Source: a virus
DNA length: 38,313 bases
Direction: 5' to 3' (one strand)
Virus record (IMG/VR): IMGVR_UViG_3300024262_000102
Location: 1 to 38,313 of that record
This document shows, one piece after another, positions 28,261 through 36,232 of the stretch; position 1 is the stretch's first letter, and every line of letters starts with the position of its first letter. The notes beneath the pieces were generated by a model. That model was not told the DNA's origin. It saw only the letters and a program-made list of their open reading frames with translations, and ran no database searches. Position numbers and translations under genes: made by a program.

Positions 28261-28821
28261 TTATCTTATTGGTGTAGTTGATTCTGTATTTGGATCTGTA
28301 ACAGGTATTGGTTTTCTATCATCTTTCCAACCGATTGCTCGCCAGTTTAACATAATTTTACCTAATTGCTCGGAATTAAGTGATTCTGATCTTGTTGTAA
28401 TCATTGCCTTATTAGTAAAAAACAATAAATTATCTGACTGTGAATCTCTAACTTCTATAGTTATATATTTTTGCTGTAAGAAATTTAGTACATCAGATTG
28501 TATTAGTTCATTTGAAGGTCCCATACCTGGAATCATAATACCACTAAATGTTCCTGTTACTGCAACATGTCTTGGTGCTAATTCAGCAGGAAGATAATCG
28601 TCGATAACTCTTAATTCCGATACAGTTGTTTCTATATTCCAAGAAACACCCATAGCAAAACCAACTATCTTATCATTTATCCTTAATACAGTTCTAGCAC
28701 CAGATGCATATTTAGCAACTGGTTTAATCGATATTAGGCTATCGATATTAGACGTTAGATTTGACGCTAATGGTATCTCGATAAACGAGCTAGTATCAAT
28801 TTTATTAGAACCAACTGACAT
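28261..28821 (-). CDS. Third tube-fold tail protein
   Basis: 186 aa with SD AGAGGAT before the ATG. After ~40 variable residues come a tube-like strand order: RTVLRINDKIVGFAMGVSWN, then HVAVTGTFSGIMIPG, then YITIEVRDSQSDNLLFFTNK and a final LNSEQLGKIMLNWRAIGW. This parallels the strand pattern of the two preceding tube paralogues ('IxIAYA...VSY', 'Y.V.GSLSVIRY', 'CRxTS...'), but the similarity is weaker. It could be a tube initiator or terminator (T4 gp54/gp3-like), or a minor tube subunit at the baseplate end. Its place between the tube pair and the chaperones fits. Confidence 0.6.
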   Translation of the reverse strand: MSVGSNKIDTSSFIEIPLASNLTSNIDSLISIKPVAKYASGARTVLRINDKIVGFAMGVSWNIETTVSELRVIDDYLPAELAPRHVAVTGTFSGIMIPGMGPSNELIQSDVLNFLQQKYITIEVRDSQSDNLLFFTNKAMITTRSESLNSEQLGKIMLNWRAIGWKDDRKPIPVTDPNTESTTPIR

Positions 28822-28830
28822 ACTATCCTC

Positions 28831-29427
28831 TTATTTAAGATGTTGACCAAGGCCAGAAAAATCAGATATAAATGAATCCTCATCTACATATAATGCTCTA
28901 AAATTAAAAGCTTGCATTGCAGGAGATTTATTACTGAGATTGAAGTTGGCACTAGTTATCCTACAATCTCTTATTCTAGCAATAGTGTGAGTGTCATTGC
29001 CATTACCATACTTCTGATGTATTTCTATTTCAAATCCAGTTGCTTTCTCTAGCATCTTAGGATTTAGATTATCGTAGACTCTACCATCTGCCTTAGATAC
29101 GTCTAATTTTACTCCAGCTTTAATGCGTTCTACAACACCCTCTGGACCCCAAGCACCAATACCATTCCCAGTATCTTTGACTTCTATTCCATTAAGACCG
29201 CCACTATCTGCAACTATTCCTGCTGTATATCTTATTAATGAAAAAGATCCGTTAACGGCATATGAGAGAGGTTCAACAGAACTTCCCTCATACATGCCAA
29301 GTAACGTAGGTGCAGCATGATTGACAGTGACTGTGTAAGATATATTGGTGCAAAATGCAATAGTCCTATGATTTATCTTGATCTTTGCATTTGCACCAGT
29401 AAGAAAGAATGTCTTTTGATTAGCCAT
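28831..29427 (-). CDS. Tail tube protein paralogue 2
   Basis: 198 aa, clearly homologous to the preceding 181-aa protein. Both begin with FLTGANAKIKI, share 'TIA[YF]xxxxSYxVxV', 'MGxYE / LGMYE', '[YA]xVxGS[LF]S[VL]IRYTA' and a GNGIG(K/A)W block, and end with a '[CR]xTSxxxxxNK' and 'FNAI/FRAL' strand. SD TAGGAT precedes the ATG. The extra ~17 residues are in the central loop. Either it is a second major tube subunit or a tube-end specialist. It lies 16 bases after its paralogue, so both are probably on one mRNA. Confidence 0.75.
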   Translation of the reverse strand: MANQKTFFLTGANAKIKINHRTIAFCTNISYTVTVNHAAPTLLGMYEGSSVEPLSYAVNGSFSLIRYTAGIVADSGGLNGIEVKDTGNGIGAWGPEGVVERIKAGVKLDVSKADGRVYDNLNPKMLEKATGFEIEIHQKYGNGNDTHTIARIRDCRITSANFNLSNKSPAMQAFNFRALYVDEDSFISDFSGLGQHLK

Positions 29428-29443
29428 CCATCAATCCTATTGA

Positions 29444-29989
29444 TTATTCAGCTAAGTCTGTTCCTGATCCACCTGATCTAGCAACAGTAAAGCTATCATC
29501 TTGTGCTAAGATAGCATTAAATGAATACTGCTCAGTTAAAACACCACGCTTGTTAACTGATCCACCTTTACTTGTAAAACGACAATCAATTAACTTAACT
29601 GCAGCTCCATGCTCAGATGTCATAACCTCACCATCGTTCTCTTTTTGAAATACTTGAAGATCAAATGTTTCAGAGAGAAGAAGTTGCTGTGGATTAAATT
29701 GTTGATCACCAGTTTGACTACCAACAGTATTCCATTTACCAATACCATTACCTTCTGCAGCAGCGCCTGCTCCAGTTGCAGCAGCTGTGTATCGAATAAC
29801 ACTCAAGCTACCTTCTACAGTATAAGCAATTGGTTCATGAGCGATAACTTCATAACGACCCATTACTTCAATAGGTATTGTACTAACATTTACTCTATAA
29901 GAGACATCTTGTGCATAAGCGATAGTGATAGATCCAATCTTGATCTTCGCATTAGCACCTGTTAAAAATGATGGTCTTTGTCCTGACAT
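29444..29989 (-). CDS. Tail tube protein
   Basis: 181 aa with strong SD AAGGAG before ATG. It has the tube pattern in myoviruses: an N-terminal 'ANAKIKIGSITIAYAQDVSY' strand pair, a 'EPIAYTVEGSLSVIRYTA' hairpin and a C-terminal 'LIDCRFTSKGGSVNKRG' strand. It follows the tail sheath gene after a terminator and new promoter, as expected for a highly expressed inner tube subunit of the contractile tail. The Ala/Gly-rich stretch TAAATGAGAAAEGNGIG is a flexible loop. Tube rings stack inside the sheath around the tape measure. The 198-aa gene next door is a paralogue. Confidence 0.78.
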   Translation of the reverse strand: MSGQRPSFLTGANAKIKIGSITIAYAQDVSYRVNVSTIPIEVMGRYEVIAHEPIAYTVEGSLSVIRYTAAATGAGAAAEGNGIGKWNTVGSQTGDQQFNPQQLLLSETFDLQVFQKENDGEVMTSEHGAAVKLIDCRFTSKGGSVNKRGVLTEQYSFNAILAQDDSFTVARSGGSGTDLAE

Positions 29990-30031
29990 AATTTGACTCC
30001 TTGGGTTGCGGTTCCCATTACCTTGCTATTT

Positions 30032-30047
30032 TGAGCGTTGTTGCTCA
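30032..30047 (-). promoter_or_regulatory. 5'-leader stem-loop of the tube mRNA
   Basis: TGAGC at 30032-30036 pairs with GCTCA at 30043-30047 around a six-base loop. It lies between the promoter at 30056-30064 and the tube start at 29989, just inside the expected transcript start. It may stabilise the 5' end of a highly expressed mRNA, as leader hairpins do for T4 gene 32 mRNA and E. coli ompA mRNA. Confidence 0.45.
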
Positions 30048-30055
30048 CTTTAATA

Positions 30056-30064
30056 ACTATACCA
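30056..30064 (-). promoter_or_regulatory. Extended -10 promoter for the tail tube genes
   Basis: TGGTATAGT on the minus strand, matching TGnTATAAT with one change in the hexamer. It sits two bases downstream of the T-run of the terminator at 30066-30101 and about 65 bases before the tube ATG, so transcription can restart right after termination. The start site would be near 30049. There is no clear -35, as is usual for extended -10 promoters. Compare TGGTATAAT at 37052-37060. Confidence 0.55.
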
Positions 30065-30065
30065 T

Positions 30066-30101
30066 ATTAAAAGTTAAAAAGCCCCAGGTTTCCCTGGGGC
30101 T
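30066..30101 (-). terminator. Rho-independent terminator after the tail sheath gene
   Basis: On the minus strand GCCCCAGG (30100-30093 complement) and CCTGGGGC form an eight-pair GC-rich stem, extended by one A-T pair, with a GAAA tetraloop, followed by TTTTTAACTTTT. The plus strand has no T-run after the hairpin, so the signal acts on minus-strand transcripts only. It lies about 40 bases beyond the sheath stop and ends most sheath transcripts before the tube genes. Confidence 0.9.
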
Positions 30102-30138
30102 CAACAACAAAGGTAAATATGTATAGCTTAAGTGTTAA

Positions 30139-32319
30139 TTAAGCCGCGCTAGAAACTCTACTAACTGTAATATCAGCAAGAACGAAATCAATACCTTCAA
30201 CAAGTTTAGCAGTAAAGCTAATTCTAATAAGATTACCATCGATAAGAACTGTTAAGTCCTTAAAACCGTTTGGTGCATCATCAGAAGAAACTGTAATACC
30301 CTGTGCAAGATATGTAGAAAGGATACTCTGACAAACAGATTTAACTTCACCAGCAGTAATAACGTTCTTAACACCTACATAAATACTCTCAACTTGATTT
30401 CTAAAATCGTAAGCAAGAATATCAGCAGCATATTGAACATTAGCTCTATTTCGTACCCAGTTTCCATCTTTATTATACGTTGTGTTATCAACAACAACTC
30501 TAAATCCACCAGACTGAGGATTTTCTAAGAATGTTATGCCACTCTTGATTGCATCTTCGTAGTCTGTTCTTGGATCAAAATCTGCCAAGATATCTTCTTC
30601 ATCAGTGCTCATTGGTTGGGCTGTATGACGAATACCAGAGCAGTTCATGAACTTAAATGTAAGGGGTGTACCAACTGGAGAACCAGCTCTTGCACCAGTT
30701 ACATAAGCAGCAAGTGACCAAGGTTGGAACCACTTGATATTTCCAAGTGAATCATTATTTCTTGTATCTTGAACAACAAGTTGAATTCTATAATCAGCAA
30801 GATCAGCAGATTTAAGTTTGCAATCTTCCCAAGACGCTTTGTAAGAAAGAACAGATTGTCTCTCTGACTTGGCCTTAGTTGTTGCAGTCAAAGATAAGTG
30901 AGTCTTGATTGCCTGATGTATAGCATCGATTGTATATGTAGATGCGGGATCTGTTAGTGAATCAGAAATGTCATCAGCTGCATCGCGAGAGAAAAGAGGA
31001 AGAACGAAGTTCATTCTTACACCTTCAAATTTCGCAAGAGCATTGATTATCTCTGCACCAGTTGTTGCACCAAGTGCACCACCAGCAAGAAGTACTTCAG
31101 CTAATGCACCAGGAAGACCTGCTGTTGCCATTGCAACTGTACCATCAACTAAACTACAAAGCTGAGCTTCTTCAAAGAATGCCCTAACTTCATAAGCATC
31201 TTTCTTTATCATCGCAGGATATTCACCTGCTTCAGAAAGAGCTTTAATATCTACATGATCAAGTACTTCTGGATTCAATGAAGAATAAAGAGCACTTGAT
31301 ATTTTAACACTCCACCCTGTAACAAGATTCATATCATCGATCATTATACCGATACTACTGTAAGCTGATTTACTAAAAGTAGCAACTGCAACAGCATTCT
31401 CTTTTAGAATAACACTAGTTGCATCAATTACAATACTAGCACTTGTAAGACCAGTCTTAGAGCAACCAGCCATAAGAGTTATGTTACCACCAACTGTATC
31501 TGATTCTACAAGAAGATCTCTCTTCTGATTTAACTTAATTGTTACAGCAGATTGAACACTTGAACCAGTAATAGCAGGTACAAGTCCAACTTTAGCAAGT
31601 GATACGCCAACATCAGCATCATAAAGTTCTATTGATTTGCCATAACCTTTCTTATAAGCATTAGCATCTGCATCATATGTAAATACGATAGCATCACCAG
31701 AAGCAGCAACTGAAACACCAGTTAGTGCAGCATCAATGAGTGCAGCAACCTTAATAGCATCATCAAATTCTGTAAGCAAGCCAGTAAAAAGATCAAGACT
31801 TGTTTTTACACCATCAATGTAAACATCAAACTGAACATTAGCAAGTAACGCAAAGTCTGGAATATCTATACCAGTTACAATTGGTGCAACTTCAGGAATA
31901 GCTATTGCAGAGTAAGCGATTCTATTACCACCGATACCGTACTCAGCTGCAAGGACTTTTCCATAATCATCAGCTAAATTAAGCCAAGCTCTAACAGAAG
32001 CATTTGTCTTCCATATATAAATAGCTTGTGCTCCAGATGGAATTGCACCATCAGAAGCAGGTGCAAACAACATAGCAGCTGAATCAACTATATTACCTTG
32101 TCCATACTTTTCTCTTATGGCAATCATCTGATCAGGTGTGTAAACATTGAGTCCAATATCTACTTCATCTTTACTGGGTTTACCAGTGGTTGATTCTCCA
32201 ATAATACCGACAATCCCGGTTTGACCAAGAGGAAATGCTCCTCCAAGGTCTATCGACAGCTTTGAATACGCTCCAGGCTTGTAGATTGTGGCTCCATTAT
32301 AACTAACATTAATCGCCAT
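30139..32319 (-). CDS. Tail sheath protein
   Basis: 726 aa with SD AGGAGA before ATG. The N-terminus (YNGATIYKPGAYSKLSIDLG, TGIVGIIGESTTGKP) and the C-terminal half (KWFQPWSLAAYVTGARAGSP, TFKFMNCSGIRH, GFRVVVDNTTYNKDGNWVRN, DILAYDFRNQVESIYVGVKN, followed by the final ISFTAKLVEGIDFVLADITV) are typical of contractile tail sheaths. The C-terminal domain holds the subtilisin-like core and the interlocking arm that joins sheath rings. Length is close to T4 gp18 (659 aa). The region ~150-330 (VDIKALSEAG region excluded) is an inserted protuberance domain on the outer surface. It contracts to drive the tube through the envelope. Own promoter candidate upstream, strong terminator downstream. Confidence 0.93.
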   Translation of the reverse strand: MAINVSYNGATIYKPGAYSKLSIDLGGAFPLGQTGIVGIIGESTTGKPSKDEVDIGLNVYTPDQMIAIREKYGQGNIVDSAAMLFAPASDGAIPSGAQAIYIWKTNASVRAWLNLADDYGKVLAAEYGIGGNRIAYSAIAIPEVAPIVTGIDIPDFALLANVQFDVYIDGVKTSLDLFTGLLTEFDDAIKVAALIDAALTGVSVAASGDAIVFTYDADANAYKKGYGKSIELYDADVGVSLAKVGLVPAITGSSVQSAVTIKLNQKRDLLVESDTVGGNITLMAGCSKTGLTSASIVIDATSVILKENAVAVATFSKSAYSSIGIMIDDMNLVTGWSVKISSALYSSLNPEVLDHVDIKALSEAGEYPAMIKKDAYEVRAFFEEAQLCSLVDGTVAMATAGLPGALAEVLLAGGALGATTGAEIINALAKFEGVRMNFVLPLFSRDAADDISDSLTDPASTYTIDAIHQAIKTHLSLTATTKAKSERQSVLSYKASWEDCKLKSADLADYRIQLVVQDTRNNDSLGNIKWFQPWSLAAYVTGARAGSPVGTPLTFKFMNCSGIRHTAQPMSTDEEDILADFDPRTDYEDAIKSGITFLENPQSGGFRVVVDNTTYNKDGNWVRNRANVQYAADILAYDFRNQVESIYVGVKNVITAGEVKSVCQSILSTYLAQGITVSSDDAPNGFKDLTVLIDGNLIRISFTAKLVEGIDFVLADITVSRVSSAA

Positions 32320-32371
32320 ATCCTATCTCCTATTTTAATTAATTACTTTTCTTATACTACTCTAATACAAT

Positions 32372-32380
32372 ATTATAACA
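32372..32380 (-). promoter_or_regulatory. Extended -10 promoter for the tail sheath gene
   Basis: TGTTATAAT on the minus strand, a full TGnTATAAT match, in the 78-base gap between the 94-aa gene and the sheath gene, about 55 bases before the sheath ATG. No clear -35. The gap contains other TATAAT-like tracts, so exact position is uncertain, but with the downstream terminator this would give a monocistronic sheath transcript. Confidence 0.5.
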
Positions 32381-32397
32381 TAACAGCATTGCTAATA

Positions 32398-32682
32398 TTA
32401 TAACTCAATGCCATATTTCCTGAGTGCCTCATCGAAGATTTCTACAGTCTCTTTTTCTTTAAGCCCACGGGCTTTAAAATCAACAATAATGATTTCTTTC
32501 GCATGCCTACTTGGTATGCTTTTAGATCTCATAAAGTACCAAGTCTCAAAAGCAATCTTAACAGGTTCATCAGCTTTAATAATAGGCTTAGCCTCCTTAA
32601 TAGACTTCTCTCTCATCTCAGATTCCATTCGCTTTATCTCATCTTGAACGTTGTTCTCTAGTTTTTTCTTTCTCTTTGCCAT
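32398..32682 (-). CDS. Small basic helical protein upstream of the sheath gene
   Basis: 94 aa with SD GAGAGG before ATG. The N-terminal ~35 residues are very charged and helical (MAKRKKKLENNVQDEIKRME), the rest forms a compact domain (IAFETWYFMRSKSIPSRHAK, then EIIIVDFKARGLKEKETVEI and an end in YGIEL). I do not recognise a named family. Its position between a tail-terminator-like protein and the sheath suggests a role in tail or neck assembly. It could be a virion component or a small assembly factor. Confidence 0.6.
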   Translation of the reverse strand: MAKRKKKLENNVQDEIKRMESEMREKSIKEAKPIIKADEPVKIAFETWYFMRSKSIPSRHAKEIIIVDFKARGLKEKETVEIFDEALRKYGIEL

Positions 32683-32693
32683 AATACCTCTCC

Positions 32694-33347
32694 CTATGGG
32701 TTGTAAACAGAATCCGTATCTGCAGGACCATTATCTGTACTGTACTTAATAGTTGTATCTATCTCATCGACATCAGATAAATCTTCACCTACTATAAAGT
32801 TTTGAACCGTGCATCTAAATCTTATCCACCTGGTCCATACATTTTCTGCCATATATTTACTTTCTTTATTGTAGTCAGAGGCGTTGAATGTTATCAGTTG
32901 AAGACCTAATTTTCTCAACATACCTTTCTTTCTATATAGTATATAGTTAATCATATAGTATAGCCACAGAACATGATCCTTACTTTTATCAGCATGTATT
33001 CCAATATCCAACATAACAGTCATTGGATTTACCAGCATCTCATTATCATCTGTTGTCCCAAAGAAGTCACCTATAGCTGCTTTTGACTCATCATCAACCT
33101 CGTTACCAAGATGTATACTCACACATGGAACTCTAGTTGCGTCAAATGACCAAGCTTGTAACACAGGTATCTTAGTATCATCAATCCAACTTTTAATACT
33201 GTCTATATATCCACTGCCATAGACATATTCTAATTCTGGAGCTGTATACTGACAAAATACATCATCAAGAATTGTTAGGTCATTCTTTATATATTTCAAC
33301 CCGTCTTTTATTGCCCTCTGCAGGACAACTTCTGTTAATACAAACAT
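32694..33347 (-). CDS. Tail terminator/neck-like protein
   Basis: 217 aa. The ATG directly follows the TAA of the preceding gene, with GAGAAGG upstream as SD, so translation is coupled. Features include an N-terminal helix (VVLQRAIKDGLKYIKND), a conserved 'VPCVSIHLGNEVDDESKAAI' segment, 'MTVMLDIGIHADKSKDHVLW' and 'LYYMINYILYRKKGMLRKLG'. This alpha/beta layout, with 'P-x-I-x-I-x-L-G-x-E' and a helix after a short strand, is like tail-terminator/neck proteins of myoviruses and siphoviruses. Position between a tail-completion-like protein and the sheath supports tail termination. The family assignment is from pattern and order only. Confidence 0.62.
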   Translation of the reverse strand: MFVLTEVVLQRAIKDGLKYIKNDLTILDDVFCQYTAPELEYVYGSGYIDSIKSWIDDTKIPVLQAWSFDATRVPCVSIHLGNEVDDESKAAIGDFFGTTDDNEMLVNPMTVMLDIGIHADKSKDHVLWLYYMINYILYRKKGMLRKLGLQLITFNASDYNKESKYMAENVWTRWIRFRCTVQNFIVGEDLSDVDEIDTTIKYSTDNGPADTDSVYNP

Positions 33348-34058
33348 TTATATAGCCTTCTCATACTGAGTTATTACACTCTGTATTATGTCTTGTACCT
33401 GTTGTTGCAGGTCATTGTTTATCTCTTTAAGGATATCGCTCATATCTCCACTTTTACCAGGGTGTACCCATTGTGTATTGGCATCTTGCTTGCTAGTAAC
33501 AGTTCTGAACTGTGTATTTGAGTATACGTGGTTCTTTTGTATATCATCTTTATGTTTGCTTCGTTGCTTGCCATACATACCTATAAAGGTTTCTCCTTTA
33601 TCACTTGGATCTCTTTTTTTATGACCCCTTAATTCTTTCATCTCATGTCTTGCTCTATTAAGATCACCCATTGCTTTCTGCGTTGTTAAACCTGGTGTGC
33701 CCTTACCAGAGAGTGGTATAACTTTATATCTAGAACCATCTTTTGCTATCTTAGCGTTTTTTAGCAGCTTCGGTAGCATAGGGAACGGAGGAGTTGAGAA
33801 GTCTGTCTTTCCTGAATCCGTCGTTATGTTATACGAATCTCCTATCCTAACAGCTGTTAATTCATTCATGAAATCTTCTAATCTATAATCTTCTCCAGCC
33901 TCATGAGCTCTCTGCATTGCAAAATCTAAGACATCATATATCTCTGATCTTATTGTCTGGTCTATTTCCTCACTTATACCATTGATGAAATCATCAGGAA
34001 CACCTTTCATGGCATACAAGTTCCTTAATCTATTTATTTCATCGCTTATCGTTAACAT
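33348..34058 (-). CDS. Tail completion / neck protein candidate (gp10-like)
   Basis: 236 aa. ATG overlaps the preceding stop (TAATG). The N-terminal ~60 residues are helical (DQTIRSEIYDVLDFAMQRAH); the middle contains PPFPMLPKLLKNAKIAKDGS and KVIPLSGKG, and the C-terminus has NTQWVHPGKSGD followed by a terminal amphipathic helix. The 'W-V-HPG' motif near the C-terminus after a beta strand is typical of head-tail joining/tail-completion proteins of the HK97 gp10 type. Position before a tail-terminator-like gene agrees. Probably acts at the head-tail interface. Confidence 0.62.
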   Translation of the reverse strand: MLTISDEINRLRNLYAMKGVPDDFINGISEEIDQTIRSEIYDVLDFAMQRAHEAGEDYRLEDFMNELTAVRIGDSYNITTDSGKTDFSTPPFPMLPKLLKNAKIAKDGSRYKVIPLSGKGTPGLTTQKAMGDLNRARHEMKELRGHKKRDPSDKGETFIGMYGKQRSKHKDDIQKNHVYSNTQFRTVTSKQDANTQWVHPGKSGDMSDILKEINNDLQQQVQDIIQSVITQYEKAI

Positions 34059-35590
34059 TACTTGTTCTTTATTACTTTAGCTCTCATGTCATTTAAGAAA
34101 TTCTCTCTATCCATTGCTGTCCACTCTTCACCAAATGTTATCTTTATTCTTCCACTTGGCTCTATAGTAACACTTGGTTTTGGCATATAAAAATAATGCT
34201 CATCATGTACATTATCACTATTAGCAGGATTAGATGAGTAAGCTTCAACAGCTGTAGGTGCTCGTTCCATTTCATCTATCTTTCTCTGTAGTTCTAATAA
34301 CTTATGCTCTAATTCATCTATCTCTGATCCAGCATCACCACATAATTTATTGTGTTGCTCTATGAAATTATGATGATGTTGCTCTAGTTTATCAAATAAT
34401 TTCATAACCTTGGACTCAACGACCATAAGATCAACTGCATTATCGTGCCTTATCTCTGATCTTATATTCTCCATCTCTCTATATATATTAGCTAGGTTGT
34501 GTTTGCGATAGTTGTCGACCAACGTCTCCATTCCACCCTCAATAATATCATCATCTAGATCATCATCTTCTAATAGCATCAACTCAGGCTCATCTTCAGG
34601 TAGATACCACTCAAATACACTCATAAGCTCAACAGATAGCTGAGGAAGTGACTTGTTGGTAAATTGATGGATCATCTTTCCACCCTGATTTATTCGACCA
34701 GAATAAATATCGTTCATGTGCTTACGTATGCTTACTTTATAGTCATCGAACATAACATCTTTAAAGTCTTCATCAACCATACCAGCAACAGCATTTCTTA
34801 GCATTCTAAATGTGCCATTACCAACGAGCTTAAGAGCTTCCCCGTGAGATACATCGAATGTAGCGCCCTTACCGTCTGCACCACGAAGTATATTCTTCTC
34901 TAGTTTTTCTAAAGCAACCATCTCTCTTAATGACTTCTTTTTTCTAAGATGACTCTCAAGATACAGCTTTATCCCTTGAAGCGAACACGATCTCATATCC
35001 TGATCTGCAGCAACATGAGCATCCATCCACTCAAAGTCTTTCATCTCACCATCATTACTCTTTGGTTTTCCACTATAATCAGTAACAAGGAATGTCTTTG
35101 AGTCGTTGCCCCAATGCCTGAATGCACCGAGTTCTATCGCATTGTTGGCAGTGATACCAGCTTCTTCATACAGCTCACGTTTGGCACCCTCTTCAAAGGT
35201 CTCACCTGGATCAATGTGTCCACCAGGTGTTGCCAGCTTATCACTGTGACTATCCTTACCAATAAGAATCTGTCCTTTCTCATTAACAACAACACAGCCT
35301 GCACCGCGGCCGTTATAATACTGCTCAAAACTCTTTCTCATCTTAGCTTTACGCTTCTTTCTGTCTAATCTTTTCTGTTGAACCTTAGCCTTATCTTTCT
35401 TCTTAGCGCCAGCTCCCCAAGTTCCACCCCTATCATTGTCTTTGCTTTCAGGTAATCCTTCTTGACTTGATCCAGCATACTTACCGGCTACACTTTTTGG
35501 TGGATTACCTCTAGGATGATCTTTAACATTCTTACCGTGTAGAATGGCCATCATAAAGCGCATTTGCTTTTTAGAAACTGCTTGTGGCAT
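34058..35590 (-). CDS. Nudix-domain fusion protein in the neck operon
   Basis: 510 aa with SD GGAG before ATG. Residues 1-90 are basic (KKKDKAKVQQKRLDRKKRKA). Residues ~95-220 form a Nudix hydrolase domain with a perfect GX5EX7REUXEEXGU box: G124, E130, R138, E139, E142, E143, G145, I146. All metal-binding glutamates are present, so it should hydrolyse a nucleoside diphosphate linked to another moiety; the substrate cannot be read. Residues ~225-350 are unassigned. Residues ~365-460 are an acidic patch (LLEDDDLDDDIIEGG) and long coiled coil (EIDELEHKLLELQRKIDEME). The C-terminus is a short beta/alpha unit (GRIKITFGEEW). Gene order suggests a link with the neck or head, but it could be an enzyme unrelated to the particle. 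Confidence 0.8.
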   Translation of the reverse strand: MPQAVSKKQMRFMMAILHGKNVKDHPRGNPPKSVAGKYAGSSQEGLPESKDNDRGGTWGAGAKKKDKAKVQQKRLDRKKRKAKMRKSFEQYYNGRGAGCVVVNEKGQILIGKDSHSDKLATPGGHIDPGETFEEGAKRELYEEAGITANNAIELGAFRHWGNDSKTFLVTDYSGKPKSNDGEMKDFEWMDAHVAADQDMRSCSLQGIKLYLESHLRKKKSLREMVALEKLEKNILRGADGKGATFDVSHGEALKLVGNGTFRMLRNAVAGMVDEDFKDVMFDDYKVSIRKHMNDIYSGRINQGGKMIHQFTNKSLPQLSVELMSVFEWYLPEDEPELMLLEDDDLDDDIIEGGMETLVDNYRKHNLANIYREMENIRSEIRHDNAVDLMVVESKVMKLFDKLEQHHHNFIEQHNKLCGDAGSEIDELEHKLLELQRKIDEMERAPTAVEAYSSNPANSDNVHDEHYFYMPKPSVTIEPSGRIKITFGEEWTAMDRENFLNDMRAKVIKNK

Positions 35591-35593
35591 ATA

Positions 35594-36232
35594 TTACTCC
35601 ATTTCGCTATATCTGTTATTTTTACTTAAATTATCTTTAGCCCACAACGGCTGCAAGTTGCTCAAAGCCCAACTCTTTTTAAACTCTTTATCTTCTGTTG
35701 ATTTATAATTAAACCAACTATCTGGCTTAATGTGATCAATATGCCATCCATATAGTCCGTAATTATCCCAAGACATCCCATCTTGAAATTGATTCTCTAA
35801 GTGATTTATCAAATCATCTGGTGAATAACCTAAACTACTAAAGGTTTTATTATCTTTAGTTAAACCTCTTCTTTTTAATTTTTGATGTAAAAGAGACCTA
35901 ATATTGTGTTTTATCTTTTTTTGCTCTTTTGTATCCCAATTCTTGTAAGTACGTTCTTTCTTAGGTATATCTTTTTGTGCAATCCAATTTGGATCATTAT
36001 ATCTTAATACAGCACTCACACTCATTTTATTACGAACTTCTTTTGATATGACTTTACCTTTATGTACTTTTTTAGCTATAATAATATTAGCGCATTTATG
36101 GCACAATCTATTCCCTTGACCCTTATCTTTATAGCCTCTATCACAACCACAAGAATCACATGTACATTTATATCTAGGTATTTCTCTACCAGATTTTATA
36201 AGAATATATTTACAATCTTGTAAATCAATCAC
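35594..36232 (-). CDS. HNH homing endonuclease
   Basis: 212 aa. The start is GTG, overlapping the previous stop as TAGTG, with AAGGA six bases before. N-terminal cysteines C23, C25, C28, C30, C44, C47 form one or two zinc-finger-like knuckles. Residues ~57-76 (HKGKVISKEVRNKMSVSA) resemble a NUMOD3 DNA-binding motif. The C-terminal HNH domain has W163-H164-I-D166-H167, then N192-L-Q-P-L-W197 and N201 with K204. Residues ~136-150 (YSPDDLINHLENQF) are the helix that usually precedes the HNH fold in such enzymes. This is a free-standing mobile gene of the type common in T-even and SPO1-like genomes. The neighbours look intact, so it is inserted between genes. Confidence 0.88.
   Translation of the reverse strand: MIDLQDCKYILIKSGREIPRYKCTCDSCGCDRGYKDKGQGNRLCHKCANIIIAKKVHKGKVISKEVRNKMSVSAVLRYNDPNWIAQKDIPKKERTYKNWDTKEQKKIKHNIRSLLHQKLKRRGLTKDNKTFSSLGYSPDDLINHLENQFQDGMSWDNYGLYGWHIDHIKPDSWFNYKSTEDKEFKKSWALSNLQPLWAKDNLSKNNRYSEME

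Noticed and set aside
30081-30100. The GCCCCAGG/CCTGGGGC palindrome as an operator
   Set aside because: The T-run on the minus strand after a GC-rich stem just past the sheath stop is fully explained by a terminator.
35134-35328. Minus-strand 64-codon frame inside the Nudix gene
   Set aside because: Shadow in another frame of the Nudix domain itself, without its own SD.
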